Assembly: GCA_035578175.1 (NCBI GenBank)
Contig: JAQMRL010000011.1
Coordinates: 3,297,501-3,361,500, forward strand
Length of the DNA stretch: 64,000 nt
Direction of reading: 5' to 3'
From: Catonia carolina
Taxonomy: Eukaryota; Arthropoda; Insecta; Hemiptera; Achilidae
The position numbers and the translations under genes are program-made. This document shows, piece after piece, positions 22,372 through 34,401 of this stretch (position 1 is the first letter of the stretch; each line of letters starts with the position of its first letter). Under the pieces are notes generated by a model. It had not been told where the DNA came from. It did not search any database and was given only the letters and a program-made list of their open reading frames with translations.

Positions 22372-22689
22372 CTTCATTTTATCTTTTCGTATGTTCTTTG
22401 GATGCCTTCCCCTATTGGAAGTTGGCAATTAAAACAGCAATTCTTACCCTTGATATGTCGCCTTAAATATTTACACAGAGGGAAGTAATTGGACAGAGAG
22501 AAATTTTTCACTCGCCATTCCGCGGGAAAATAATAACCCCAGCTACCTATCCATGAACCTACAGTCTGTATATTGGCCGACCATGAATCTTGTATGTGAA
22601 CCTAGAATAAATAGTACATTGTACTACAATAGAGAGCAAAAGTATAGTCATGTGGGAGGACAATATATTCATATTGGAGTTATGTATCA
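22372..22689. other. Unassigned sequence upstream of a Jockey fragment
   Basis: It is less AT-rich than average and may include further eroded LINE sequence, but no motif is readable. Confidence 0.4.
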
Positions 22690-22878
22690 AATAGAACACT
22701 ACACGATGACTTTCGCGTTCCTGACATCAACGACACATTTCTAAAATTGTACCGTAGGTTCAGAGGCAAACTTAAAAATCATAATAATCGCTTGATACGC
22801 AACATGAATTCTTCAGATCTATCAGGAATCGCACTAAGCCGTCTGAAACGCTGATGGAGTAGAGACATGATACATTAA
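22690..22878 (+). pseudogene. Jockey-like LINE C-terminal fragment
   Basis: One 63-codon stretch reads NRTLHDDFRVPDINDTF, LKLYRRFRGKLKNHNNRL, then LSRLKR, a TGA in place of the usual residue, and WSRDMIH before a TAA. 'NRTLH-D ... RLKR-WSRD' is the Jockey-clade C-terminus. Only this tail remains. Confidence 0.75.
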
Positions 22879-23231
22879 CGCAACTTCAACATTAATTCCG
22901 TGTACAAAAATATAAATTAAAATTTAACATAATTTTCGTTATGTGGAGATTTATCGCTGGGTGGTATCCGCCTCAAAGCCATTAACGCGGGTAGTTTTTT
23001 TAACCGTTTCAGTGCCTAAACAATATTTAAAAGTTTAACTGTAAAGTACCATATAATTTTCTATAAGGATGTACAAAAAGTGCCAGCCCTTATTTCCACA
23101 ACTTGCAGGCGTAAGGCTGACATTGCCAACCAAAATTTCAATATTACAGAAAAATAAAATTTCCCGTCAAAAATTAATTTGTATTGTGTTTATAAAAAAA
23201 TCGTTCTGATAGTACTAAAATATTCAAATTT
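22879..23231. other. Probable Jockey 3' UTR and unassigned DNA
   Basis: It follows the Jockey stop codon. No tail or target-site duplication could be placed. Confidence 0.4.
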
Positions 23232-23900
23232 TGTTTTTTTTTAAATTTATTTAAAGTCGCATTGACAGCTTGGTCATTAGCGACTACTATGGGTTTTGGT
23301 AATTACTGACGACCAACATTGTCTTACAGATTAGGAAAAATTTCTTAAAACTTTATGTTCGGAGTGTAGCATTATACGGGAGTGAAACGTGGGTGATAGG
23401 GGGTGTAGAAAGGTAGGGAATAGAAGCTTATAAAATGTGGTGTTATAGGAAAATTTTAAAGATTAGGTGGGTGGACACAATAAGTAATTTAGAGGTTCTT
23501 AGGCGAGTGAATGAAAAAATAAGTATATGAAAGCATCTTACCAGAAGAAGGGATAGGCTAGTGAGGCATATCTTAAGACATCCAGGTATTTGTCTAAAAA
23601 TAATGGAGGGTAATATTAAGGGAGTGTATTGTAGGAGGAGGCAAAGGTTAGAATATGTAAAGCAAATTACAAAAGATGTAGGGTGTTAAAGGTATGGAGA
23701 TATGAAAAAACTTGCGCAAGATAGAACAGCTTGGAGATCTGCATTAAACCAGTCTAGAGACTGATTACATAAAAAAAATTGGTTTTGGTACTGTAACGGT
23801 GGTTTTAACAGTTTAAAATTTCCAGACCCTAGCCGGGAATGGAACCCGGGACTTTTCGCTTTTAAGGCTAGCGCGCTAGTCACTACACCACGCAGGCGGT
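23232..23900 (-). repeat. tRNA-derived SINE (SINE-1 group) split by a LINE
   Basis: The right part (23791-23900) has the tRNA-like head on the minus strand, with the B-box region near 23840 (GGAATGGAACCCGG) and an A-box region near 23880. The left part (23232-23301) is the SINE body and tail, with AAAGTCGCATTGACAGC and GGTCATTAGCG. The SINE at 59945-60135 shares this tail. The LINE at 23302-23780 sits between the parts, flanked by GGTTTTGGTA on both sides. Confidence 0.8.
23302..23780 (+). pseudogene. RTE-like LINE 3' fragment nested in a SINE
   Basis: The frames read LYVRSVALYGSETWVIGG, YKMWCYRKILKIRWVDTISN, LEVLRRVNEK, a stop, then RRRDRLVRHILRHPG and LEYVKQITKDVG. This is the C-terminal domain after the RT of an RTE-like LINE. 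The 3' end is a small hairpin (CAGTCTAGAGACTG) followed by ATTACAT and eight A. A perfect 10-bp target-site duplication GGTTTTGGTA flanks it (23292-23301 and 23781-23790). The copy at 27482-27842 is the same family. Confidence 0.88.
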
Positions 23901-24105
23901 CTCTACATTATTCCATTAATATTTGTTTAAAAAAGTTTTTTTAAACGTTCGGTTATCCGGATGTTGACTTAAATATACTTAATTAATAGTCTAATCTACT
24001 TAATTAAATATATCGACGTCCGGTTTTTTGGACGTTGGCACTGAAAGGGTTAAAATTTAGTTGTAAACATTTTTGCTAGTTTTTATTCAGTTGCAAAATA
24101 AATTA

Positions 24106-25019
24106 AGTAAAAAATATGGTGTGAAACACTCACAGGACTTTCTCTTACCAATGCAAATAATTAAAAATATAAGCGAAGATTTGTAATAAAACATTAGAAA
24201 TAAACAACAAACTAACCCCAAGAAAAATAACCTAATTTTAATCGTGAGTGAAAGACGCAAAATGAAAATGAACCGCGGTTTGGCTTAAAAAGGCGGAAAA
24301 TCACTCTTTCACGCTATACTTGGCTCTGTAGAGAAAAATGCTCTAAATAAATAAATGCTCTAATTATTTATATATATTATTTCCTTAAAATGCATACTAA
24401 GGCTGAAATCTTGAAAAAAATCGATTGTTTACACGTTTTCGTGAGAAAAAAAAACTGAAAATCACTAATTACCGCTAAACTAAGCGTATACAAAAAGAAT
24501 GTTTGAATTACAGTTTTAGGATTTTAAATTCTCTACAAATTTTTTTTGCGCTTAATGCATATTAAAGCCGCAATCTTACAATAACCATTTTTACGAGAAA
24601 ACAGCTTTCCCAAGAATTTCAGCAGACATGGCGCCTACTCTATCTTGTTGAGCATAACAAATTTGGTAAACGAACCGATTTTTAAAAAATCGAAGGAACC
24701 GTTTTTGAGAAAATCGCAAAAAGTGAAAAATGACACGAATAAACTACTACTTCCGGTTAACCGATTTTGATAAAAATGTTCGTGTCGGGTCCTCTAGTGG
24801 TAGCCTATCTAACTTAATTTTCAAGTTTCAAGTTCGTACGAGGTTTCGTTCTTGGGATATTCTGTTCACACATACAGACAGACCAATCGCTAAAAACATG
24901 TTTTTTGGGTTCATGGGCTCTGAAAACGTGTAGATATGGTGAAAACTCGATTTCGAAAAATCGACATGAAAACAATACTTTCTTTCCTATGTATTCATAT
25001 GGGTAAGAGAAAGTAAAAA
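24106..25019 (-). repeat. Repeat B, copy 3 (full length)
   Basis: Complete on the minus strand, from TAAGAGAAAGT (5' end, at the right) to GGTGTGAAACACTCACA (3' hairpin, at the left). Both tandem units and the core are present. The microsatellite position holds only a short CA stretch. Confidence 0.9.
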
Positions 25020-26190
25020 AGACTGGGAGGACAGTAAGCTATCCCTATTATATCACTCGTGATTCCGCTCCTATCGACACAAGGTGTGTGATTATGCGTA
25101 CATTAATTTTATGTATATTGATTAATGTAAAGATATTAAAATAATTTTATTTTCTTCTTTTTTTCAGGTGAGTGCTTTGTTTATAATTTATTTATAAATG
25201 AACGACTGCAGAAACTAAAGTATTAAGACATATAGTAAAGTAAGTATAAATTATATATAAAATTATGCAGTGATAACTTAGATAAATCTTCTAACCAACT
25301 AATTTTAATAAAGTAAACTAACAATATATCTTACTATTCTGAATTAACTTAGAAGATGGTAAATATAGTTTACCTATTTATTTAATATATTTGTAGTGTG
25401 TGTTTGTATACATTCCATTCTATAGTACACACAACTTTAGGACGGGTAGATAGATATAGATGAAGTTTTACCCCTGTGGGAGATAGTATATGTGGGTCTA
25501 TAAAGTACTCTAGTACTCCCCGTGTCTAGCCTAGTTTATTCACACGAGTAAATTCGTAAATTTAACCAAGTTACTTAGATACAGTTTACAATACAGTATC
25601 TCTTCATTTCGATTCCTAAATTTCAATCTAACAAAACAGAATCAAGGCGTATATATTTATTTATGGTAACCCGTATATTTGTTCTGTTATATGAACGCAT
25701 AATTGTTATTAGACTGTGTAAATAATGAAAAGCGGTGAATTGTAAATTAGTTTCTTGAGTTTGTTAATGATAAAAGTTTTCTAATAAATTTTCATATAAT
25801 ATACCATGTATTGTGGTTTTGTATCCTACAATAATATTGTGAATGAGTATCATACAAGAACAATATAATTAATCCATTGTCCACTAAATGTATTGTACAA
25901 TTCATGGGAAGATACATTTTACGAAAAACAGATTTTATGAGGAACTGAATTACGATACACGGACGTGATCTGAACGGAAGATACAATACACACCTTATGA
26001 TAAACCCTGTGCTTTATACTTTATAATAATGATATAGTTTCCTTTTTGCCTTCTGAAAATGAGGATGTTGTTTTTTTGTGTTCATCTCTCTACGTTTGTT
26101 TCCTTGTTTTCTCAAAAACCAATTTTGTTTAAACAGTATTTATGATCAACTGATTAAAGTATGTGTATTATTAACAGTCGGATACACTAT
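25020..26190. other. AT-rich DNA with no recognised feature
   Basis: No domain-bearing frame, tRNA box or family repeat was found. Confidence 0.55.
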
Positions 26191-26342
26191 GTTGAACTGT
26201 TTTTACTTTCTCTTGACCTATATAAATATTTAAAGAAAGAATGTATTGTTTTCATGTCGATTTTTCGAAACCGAGTGTTCACCGGATATAGGCCTACACG
26301 TTTTCAGGACCCTGAGAAATTGTTGTGTGTGTGTGTGCGCGC

Positions 26343-26373
<31 letters not shown>

Positions 26374-26650
26374 TGAGAGAGAGATACATATGTTAACTGA
26401 GAGATAGATATGTTGAACTGTTTTTACTTTCTCTTCACCTATATAAATATTTAAAGAAAGAATGTATTGTTTTCATGTCGATTTTCGAAACCGAGTGTTC
26501 ACCGGATATAAGCCTACACGTTTTCAGGACCCTGAGCAATTGTTGTGTGTGTGTGTTCGCGCGCGCGCGTGTGTGTGTGAGAAAGAGAGAGAGAGAGAGA
26601 GGGGGAGAGAGAGAGGCCGAGAGAACAAAATATCTCAAGAACGTAACATC
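26191..26650 (+). repeat. Two tandem partial repeat B units with TG/CG microsatellites
   Basis: Two copies of the first about 220 bp of repeat B (26191-26411, 26412-26650) sit head-to-tail before the long copy 4. Each starts GAACTGTTTTTACTTTCTCTT and contains TTCACCGGATATA.GCCTACACG and GGACCCTGAG.AATTG. Each ends in an alternating run: TG-CG-TG at 26323-26375, then TG-CG-TG and GA-rich at 26544-26620. The long purine-pyrimidine alternations could adopt Z-DNA. Confidence 0.85.
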
Positions 26651-27910
26651 GTTAGTAGTGTTTTTACTTTCTCTTGCCTATATGAATATATAGAAAAGAA
26701 AGTATTGTACGTGTATTTATGTCGATTTTTCGAAAACTTGTTTTCACCGGATCTACACGTTTTCAGACTCCCTGAAACCAAAAAATATGTTTTTATCGAT
26801 TAATCTGTGTGTGTTTGTGTGTGAACAGAAAATCTCTAGAACGGAATATCGTACGAACTTGAAACTTAAAACTTAAGATACTACTACCGGACCCGACACG
26901 AACATTTTCATCAAAATCGGTCAACCGGAAGTAGTAGTTTATTCGTGTCATTTATCACTTTTTTGCGATTTCCTCAAAAACGACTCCTACGATTTTTTTT
27001 ACAAATTGCCTCGTTTACTCAATTTTTATGCTCTACAAGATAGGGTAGGCGCCATGTCTGCTGAAACTCTTGGGGAGGTTGTTTTCTCGTAAAAAAATGT
27101 TTATTTTTAGATTGCGTTTTTAATTTATTCATTTTTGTGCAAAAATGTATGTAATAAACGTTGTAGAGAATTTAAAATCCTACAACTTTAATTCAAACAT
27201 TTTTTGTAGAACTCTTAGTTTAGCGGTAATTAGCGGTTTTCTGTTTTTTTTTCTCACGAAAACGTGTAATAAATAGATTATTTTAAGATTTGAACCTTAG
27301 TAGTTTTGTTTTGCGACAAAAGTATCTATATAATCAAATTTATAGGAAATTATAAGATCTACAACTTTTATTTCGAGAATTTTTCTCTACAGAGCCTAGT
27401 TTAGCGTGAAAGAGTGATTTTCCGTATGTTTAATCCAAACTGAGGTTGATATTTATTTTGCGTTTTTCACTCATGATTAAATTTTTTTTGTCATCAGTCT
27501 CTCGACTGGTTTGATGCAGTTCTCCAAGCTGTTCTATCTTGCGCAAGTCGTTTCATATCTACATACCTGTAACACCCTACATCTTTTGTAATTTGTTTTA
27601 CACATATTCTAATCTTTTCCTCCCCCTACAATTTACTCCCTCAATATTACCCTCTATTATTGATAGACCAATACCTGGATGTCTTAAGATATGCCCCACT
27701 AGCCTATCCCTTCTTCTGTTAAGATGCTTCCATATACTTCTTTTTTCATCCACTCGCCTAAGAACCTCTAAATTACTTATTTTGTCCACCCACCTAATCT
27801 TTAACATTTTCCTATAACACCACATTTCAAAAGCTTCTATCTTAATAAAATATTCTTTATTTGCTTTGCCAAGAGAACGTCGTGTGAGTGTGACACACCA
27901 GTTTTTTTTT
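26651..27910 (+). repeat. Repeat B, copy 4, carrying a LINE insertion
   Basis: It begins GTTTTTACTTTCTCTTGCC. It includes the core (ACACGAACATTTTCATCAAA), both tandem units and, after the LINE at 27482-27842, the 3' end CCAAGAGAACGTCGTGTGAGTG. About 100 bp of repeat B next to the LINE is missing. Confidence 0.88.
27482..27842 (-). pseudogene. RTE-like LINE 3' fragment nested in repeat B
   Basis: On the minus strand it reads WCYRKMLKIRWVDKISNLEV, RRRDRLVGHILRHPG, RGRKRLEYVKQIT and RLAQDRTAWR, then the 3' hairpin and ACTGATGAC with an A tail (T run at 27482-27489). It is the same family as 23302-23780, in the opposite orientation, but without the internal stops of that copy. It is 5' truncated well after the catalytic domain. 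Confidence 0.88.
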
Positions 27911-28334
27911 ATTTTAAATTTACTGCAACTAGTTACTTAAAACTGCCGAACAGTTTTTCTTTAGCGATATTCCCTCCCCCCTTCTTAAATATAACTATGC
28001 AGTCCGCCCGCTGGTGCTAGCACTTATTTTCTAATGAAACTTCACAGTGTTCTACAAACATATTAATTTCTTAAATCTCTAACTTAATCCTATTGTTAAT
28101 GTAAACAATAATTTAGTAACTTGCATAACTACATGACTTAAAAGTAGCTTAATGTTATTTATTATAGCTAACCATTAGTTTTAGTAATTTAAATTATATA
28201 CATGACTTAAATGTAATTTACTCTTATTTATAGTTTAACAGTTCTTTTATAAGTCTTTTTCTTAACGCAATCTACAAGCATAGTTCTTTTCAGTCGCCTA
28301 ACTATTTCACTTATTGTAATCTTTTTTTAACACA
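27911..28334. other. AT-rich DNA with no recognised feature
   Basis: Nothing recognised. A short C-rich patch lies near 27972. Confidence 0.5.
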
Positions 28335-29065
28335 CTCTCGTACGTAGTTGAAACTTAAGTTAAGTACCATGAGAGGACTTGACATGAAAATTTTCATTAA
28401 AAAATCGGTCAACCGGAAGTAGTAGTTTATTTGTGCGATTTTTCACTTCCTACAATTTATTAAATAATCGCCTCATTTGCTATATGTTTATGCTCTACAA
28501 GATAGGGTAAGCGCCATAACTGCTGAAATTCTTGGGGAGGCTGTGCTCTTTTAAAAAAAATTGTTTATTTTTTAAATATTGCAACCTTTATATGAATTCT
28601 AGAGCAAAACTTTACACAATTAAAGTTGTAGAACTTTTAAAAAACTTTACTTCAAACGTTTTTTGTACAACGCTTAGTTTCGCGTCAGATAGTGATGTTC
28701 TGTGTTTTTTTTTCATCAAAATCGGTAGGAAACATTAATTCATAACACCAATATTAATTGGGGCTTTAGTATACATTTTACAACAAAAATGTGTACTCTG
28801 TTATAAAGTTATATAAAATAAAAAATTTACACTTTTATTTTTAGCATTTTACATAGCGTAGTTCACCATCAATTTGTGATTTCCCGTATTTTTAAGTCAG
28901 ACGCAGGTTGATTTTCATTTCCGTCATTCACTCATGATTAAAATTAGGTTATGTTTTTCATGTTACATTGTTTACTCATTATTATACATAGGTTATATTC
29001 TTCATTATCTGCACTGGCAAGCGAAAGTCTGTGAGTGTTTCATACAAAATTTTTATCGTTTATGA
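28335..29065 (+). repeat. Repeat B, copy 5 (5' truncated)
   Basis: It starts at the core (CGTACGTAGTTGAAACTTAAG), keeps both tandem units and ends GGCAAGCGAAAGTCTGTGAG. The first about 200 bp, including the microsatellite, is missing. Confidence 0.85.
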
Positions 29066-29599
29066 ATTAGGGATTTTTAAAATTGTATTTTATACCAGTT
29101 TCTATTACAACTTTTCCTAATTAGTAATAAGTTAACGGAAATAGAAATCATAAATTTAAACCGGTTATTCTAATTAATTAATATACTATGAAATTTATAC
29201 GTAACTTATGCATATAAATCATCTAAGATATTTGATTCAATTTGCTGAAGCGCTTTAGCAAGATCGTTGAAAAGTCATATTGCATCACTCATCCCACTAT
29301 GCGGAACTGCTCTCATGTATTTTCCCAATAATTCGCCTAATGGGTTTTCTTATACACAAAATGACAAAATCAATTTTTCGATCATTAGTTGATTTAGTAA
29401 AATTCATAAATACCGAAGTATAAATGAACCATATTTTATATCAAAATATTGAGCACAGATTTGGATAACATAACATTATTTTTAAAATGTCTTTGGTAAA
29501 TAAATTTGGTGTAAGATTTTATATAAAATTACAGGTCTGTGATTCAAAAATTCAACATGTTTTACAATTTGTACTTTTATCTTGTTTCTAACCGTTTAA
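29066..29599. other. AT-rich DNA with no recognised feature
   Basis: Nothing recognised. Confidence 0.5.
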
Positions 29600-29944
29600 T
29601 ATAGAATTTAAAATTCTCTACAACTTTTATTACACATATTTTTGCGCTAAAATTCATATTAAAGCCGCAATCTTAAAAAAAATTACAAGAAAAAGCCTTT
29701 CCAAGAATTTTAGTAGACGTGGTGCCTACCCTATCTTGTTGACCATAAAAAATTTAGAAAATGGAGTGATTTTTAAAAAAATCGTAAGACCCGTTTTCGA
29801 GAAAATCCCAAAAAAGTGAAAAATTACACAAATAAATACTAGTCCCGGTTGACCAATTTTGATTAAAATGTTCGTGTCGGTTCCTCTAGTGGTATCGAAC
29901 TTAAGTTTTAAGTTTCAACTTCGTAGGATCTTCCGTTCGATATT

Positions 29945-29981
<37 letters not shown>

Positions 29982-30117
29982 AATCGCTATAAACATGTTT
30001 TTTTGGGGTTCAGGGGGTCTGAAAACGTGTATATCAGGTGAAAACTTGATTTCGAAAAATCGACATGAAAACATTACTTTCCTTCCTATGTATTCATATA
30101 GGGAAGAGAAAGTAAAA
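29600..30117 (-). repeat. Repeat B, copy 6 (5' half) with (CA)n
   Basis: Minus-strand copy from the first tandem unit to the 5' end (GGGAAGAGAAAGT at the right). A pure CA run at 29949-29980 occupies the family microsatellite position. Confidence 0.88.
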
Positions 30118-30474
30118 ATTAAAATATTTTTCCGGTTTCGGGTAATTCGAACTTTCGGATAAACGCGTTCCTAGTATCTTCTTTAACTGTTAAAATAAAC
30201 AGATCTTTGTGAATATGGTTTTTGTCGTGTTAGATGCAGTTGTTAGAGCTCGAAGGGGTTTTTTCAATTATTTGGATATCCGGGTTATTGGTATTCTGCT
30301 ACTTGATTTACATTACTTAACATTATTATAGTGTTTTAAATCATATATGTAGCCTATAACCTGTGAAAAACCTTGGTTATTTTAAAAAATCCATCTCGTT
30401 GAATTCATTTGAATGGTTTCTTTGGTTTATACATAAACTTTTTAATATATATTTACAATATTTAATAAAGATGG
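30118..30474. other. AT-rich DNA with no recognised feature
   Basis: Nothing recognised. Confidence 0.5.
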
Positions 30475-30861
30475 TTGTTGTTTAGGTCATCAGCAGAAAA
30501 GGTGGGTTTGAACTTGTAGAGGTTTTACCAAGTAAAACGAGGAGTGAGGTAGTTTACAATTGCCTTCCTCACTGCTTGGAAAAGTACGCTTATCAGCATG
30601 CCGGGACCTCTGTAAATAAGCCCATATTTTCCACTCTGCAAATGACACATTCACTTCATTCCCCAGAGGGTCTGGCTGTATAATGAAATTCATTACTTTC
30701 AGAGGAGATAACTCTGATTAGTGTCTTTTACACCTCTACCTCTCCTGTTCTTAAATTAATTAGTCATTTAATTGGCTGATCATGTGATAAGAAACAGAAC
30801 TATTTATTGTAGCCCTCCAAGGGTAAATATTTTGACACTTCACCTGTCTGTTATGGCCAGT
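30475..30861 (-). repeat. Repeat A, copy 5 (full length)
   Basis: Minus strand; its CAA-type tail appears as TTGTTGTTTAGG at the left edge, followed by GTCATCAGC of the 3' hairpin. The 5' end is at about 30861. Confidence 0.9.
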
Positions 30862-31178
30862 AATAAAGATTAACAGTTAGTAAATATGAAATTATTTTGT
30901 TACAATTTACTTGGAAGCGCTGTCAGTCAGTAACACAGCTCTATCATTGATCCGCACGAAAGTCCCTTGGGCAATGGCGTTGGAGCATTCTCGCGAGTGT
31001 ACCCAGGCTGAGTTAATTCTATGTGCGTCGAATTTTGAAAGCATTGTTCTGTATAATAATTGTACTACTGCTGTGACGAGTGGAATGTTTTAAGTCCTTG
31101 TGAATTGTGTCATTAGTTACATAGAAAGTACATTTTGTTATCTTACAGAAATTTTTTATTTTTTTATTATTTGAATAC
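30862..31178. other. Unassigned sequence
   Basis: About 30910-31090 is less AT-rich and has a 60-codon frame without a recognisable domain. It is not seen elsewhere in the window. Confidence 0.45.
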
Positions 31179-32481
31179 GTTTTGACTTTATCTTGCTTAT
31201 ATGAATAGACTATATAGGAAGGAAAGTATTGTGACACGTATCGCTATGGTCCGTTTCGGGATCTAGGTAATTAAATAATTAATACATTAAAGTTTACAAT
31301 TACAAGTACTTATTACAACTAAAAGATTTTCAAAATCAATAATAAACTACTTATACTGAAGTAATACAATAAATAACTTAATAATTTACTTAGTACTACT
31401 TACAAACAATTATACACAAAGCACATACACAAAAACTGAATATAATGCGCATACACAATAAGATTGTATAACAATAGTTGACCACTACAATACCCGGATA
31501 CTTATCCTGTACTACGCACCGATAGATCACTCAATAGACACTCGTCAAAGATCAAACGAATACTAACTCACTGACCGCCTCGGGGGTCTCTGTATATAGG
31601 TAGATCAAAGAGATATTCTAGAAAAACGGAGATCTATTCCATACAAAAATCATTTTATTAGTTCTCGAAAACTCAACTAATGTAAACAAGTCACAATAGA
31701 AAGGTGTTACAGGTAACCAACCGACTCTTTCACAAATAGTTGTACAACAAAGACCCTACCTTATTATATCCTTTTATAACCAACCCTATTGTTATTTTGT
31801 CACTCTATTATTTACTGTTTAACATTTTATGAATAGAAACCTATCTAGAAATTTCTTGAACCATATTCGTCTTCGATATTGTCACAGTATTGTTTTCATG
31901 TTGATTTTTCGAAATCGAATTTTCGCCGGATCTTCACGTTTTCAGACCCCCTGAACCCAAAAAACATGTTTTTAGCGATTAGTGTCCGTTAGTGAACAGA
32001 ATCTCTGAAGCACGAAACATCGTACGAACTTGAAACTTAAGTTTGATACCACTAGAGAACACGACACAAACATTTTTATCAAAATCGGTCAACCGGATGT
32101 AGTAGTTCATTTGTGTCATTTTTCACATTTTTGCGATTTTCTCAAAAACCATTTCTACGATTTTTGTAAAAATTGCCTCATTTACTAAATTTGTTATGTT
32201 CTACAAGATAGAGTAGGCGCAATGTCTGCTGAAATTCTTAGGAAGGCTGTTTTCTCGTAAAAATTTTCTAGTTTAGCGTGAGAGAGTGTTTTTCCGTATT
32301 TTTAAGCCAAACTGAGGTTGATTTTTATTTTGCGTCATTCTTTCATGATTAAAATTAGATTGTGTATTGAGGTTAGTTTTGTTGTTTGTATATAATGTTT
32401 TAGTACTAATGTTACGTTATATTGTTAATTATTTGCATTATCAAGAGAAAGTCGTGTGAGTGTTTCACACCAGATTTTTTT
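31179..32481 (+). repeat. Repeat B, copy 7, split by a solo LTR
   Basis: The first 50 bases (31179-31229) are separated from the rest (31887-32481) by an LTR. The copy has lost most of both tandem units: the text jumps from CTCGTAAAAATTTT to CTAGTTTAGCGTGA. It ends TCAAGAGAAAGTCGTGTGAG. Confidence 0.88.
31230..31886 (-). mobile_element. Solo LTR, probably Gypsy-type, copy 2, nested in repeat B
   Basis: On the minus strand it starts TGTGACA (31886) and ends TGTCACA (31230), with GTAT duplicated on both sides (31226-31229, 31887-31890). It aligns with 18498-19313 through the GAGACCCCCGAGGCGGTC promoter block and the AGATCCCGAAACGGACC end block. It is about 160 bp shorter in U3. No internal coding region remains. 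Confidence 0.9.
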
Positions 32482-34159
32482 TCTACTCGTATTATATCAG
32501 GGTTTCGAAAATGTTTTACGTATAGATTTAAGAATTTTATGGCTTTGTATTTTCATATCACCTATATATCTTAACATAAAAACGAAATTGCAAATATCGA
32601 TTTTGATGAAAATAGCTTTTTCTAAGCTTGGGGAGTATTGTATCATAAGGTAATGTTTTGAAAAGAAAATATTATTTAAAAGCGTACACGTGCGTAGGTG
32701 TACGTGGTGAACGTATTACAATGATACGCTTCATAGGCGGAAAAAAGAATAAACCTACGCATAAATATAACTACACCGGTACTTAAACATATGTTTTAAA
32801 ATAACAAAACAACAGAGGAAGTTTGTGTGTAGACTACTCAAAATGTCTTCGTATAATCTCTAAAACAGATGTATAGTGACATTAAAATACGAGCGTTAGG
32901 GGCAAAAGCGGAAAACCGGTGTTAATTTTAAATGATTTTATGTAACAGTGCGGTGGATTATTGACATCAAAACAGCTTATGTAAAGTTGTGACTGTCTGG
33001 GAATAAACTTACATTTACACTCAAACGTTTTTATGTACTTTTGGGAATACCAGTTTTATGCATATCTGGTTAATGTTTTTGGTTGAATTTTTTGTGCGTC
33101 TATTCGTCTGGTAAAATCTGTATAAAAAGTTTTAGTTGTTTTATTTATTTATGCATCAAGCAATTAATACCTTGTGTGTCTCCATTAAAATTTTAATTTT
33201 TTACCACTCGTTATAAAATACTGAATAAAATATTTTATTCAATGGAATTAAATATTGTTGGCCCCACCTATTCAAAATGTGTATTAAACAAAATTATCTG
33301 TTTACATTTTAAACTTAACTGAACATTTTCATATAGGTTTTACAAAAATATTCTTTTTATTCTCCTAAAGGGATTCTAGTGGTTTTTGTTTGAAATTGGT
33401 CAACCGGAAATACCGTTATTTAGAAGGTTTTAAGGTTTCTTTTGGGATTTAAAAAAAACTTTTACAATGGAATGTTTTATTTCCATTAATTGTGTACTTG
33501 AATTTTTACAGTCTACAAATGTTAGTAAAGCTGTTTACAGAAATAAAATATTGTGTGGGAGGTAGGCTTTCTTGGAAAATATATTTTCTCATGATTTCTG
33601 AATGAACTTGCTAATTTAACTTGCAATGGAATTTAGATTAAATTTAAATCTTCAGATAAGCGAATCAAAGTAGGTTTTTTAGTTTTATTCATGTTTGTAT
33701 TAATTATCAAGAATTAAAAACTGTTTAACTAAAATAAATTCAATTTTTTATTTTTTAACCTATTATTTTTATTTTACTATCCGATTTTTATAACGGCCTT
33801 AAAGGCAGTTAACATTTTGTACGGACCAGTAAGATTATTGAACATAGATTTTAATGAGTTAAACATTGTGGTACATACAAATTTAATTCAATCGTTAATA
33901 GGTCTATCTGAAAAATTTTACCGAATTAAAATTTTTTGAGTAACTTATTTATATCTTACGGGATAATTTTTTCATGTTAATATTTTTTAAATATTTATTA
34001 GAATCAAGTTTAATGATTTACTCGGTTTCACTCAACGCTTTAATATTCTAGTTATCAATTTAAAAACTCCGTGGATTTTCAGAAATACAGTTCTGTGGAA
34101 AAATACGAAACTATTATGTATTAATTTTGAGTAACTACCTCATTTTTCCTAAACCTCGT
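32482..34159. other. AT-rich DNA with no recognised gene
   Basis: A weak repeat B-like patch (GGTCAACCGGAAATAC, near 33398-33413) may be a very old remnant. Otherwise nothing was recognised. Confidence 0.5.
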
Positions 34160-34317
34160 TTAATTCGTCAATCTTTATTGTACGGAGCTAAGGCCTGGAC
34201 TCTGACAGAAGCAACACTCAACAATTCGAGAGCTTTCGAACTTTGACGGTATAGGAGAATGATGCGAATATCCTGGACACACAAAATAACTAATGCGGAA
34301 GTGCTAAGGAAAAACTT
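34160..34317 (+). pseudogene. RTE-like LINE fragment, left part (same family as 13900-15937)
   Basis: It reads LLYGAKAWTLTEATLN, then MMRISWTHKITNAEVLRK after a stop. The matching text in the relatives at 57310-58190 and 13924-14709 is YGVEAWTLTEAT and RILKIPWTHKVTNVEVL. It stops at the codon where the block at 35515 resumes, so the two were probably one copy split by the minus-strand LINE between them. Confidence 0.75.
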
Positions 34318-34401
34318 TCCTTATACAAAATAATCACAATTTTATAAATTTTAAATTGTAAAGTTAATATAAAATACTAAAGATATCAAGGTGATATCAC
34401 A

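Noticed and set aside
26321..26375. CRISPR-like or regulatory repeat array
   Set aside because: Simple dinucleotide microsatellite in eukaryotic DNA; no spacer-repeat pattern anywhere in the window.
26435..26638. Minus-strand frame with a hydrophobic and SLFLTHTRARA stretch
   Set aside because: Microsatellite translation within repeat B.
26161..26803. Plus-strand frames rich in R/A/V/C and R/E repeats
   Set aside because: They are translations of TG/CG and GA microsatellites inside repeat B.
33395..33460. Additional repeat B copy
   Set aside because: Only one short word (GGTCAACCGGAAATAC) matches; the neighbours do not follow the family order.
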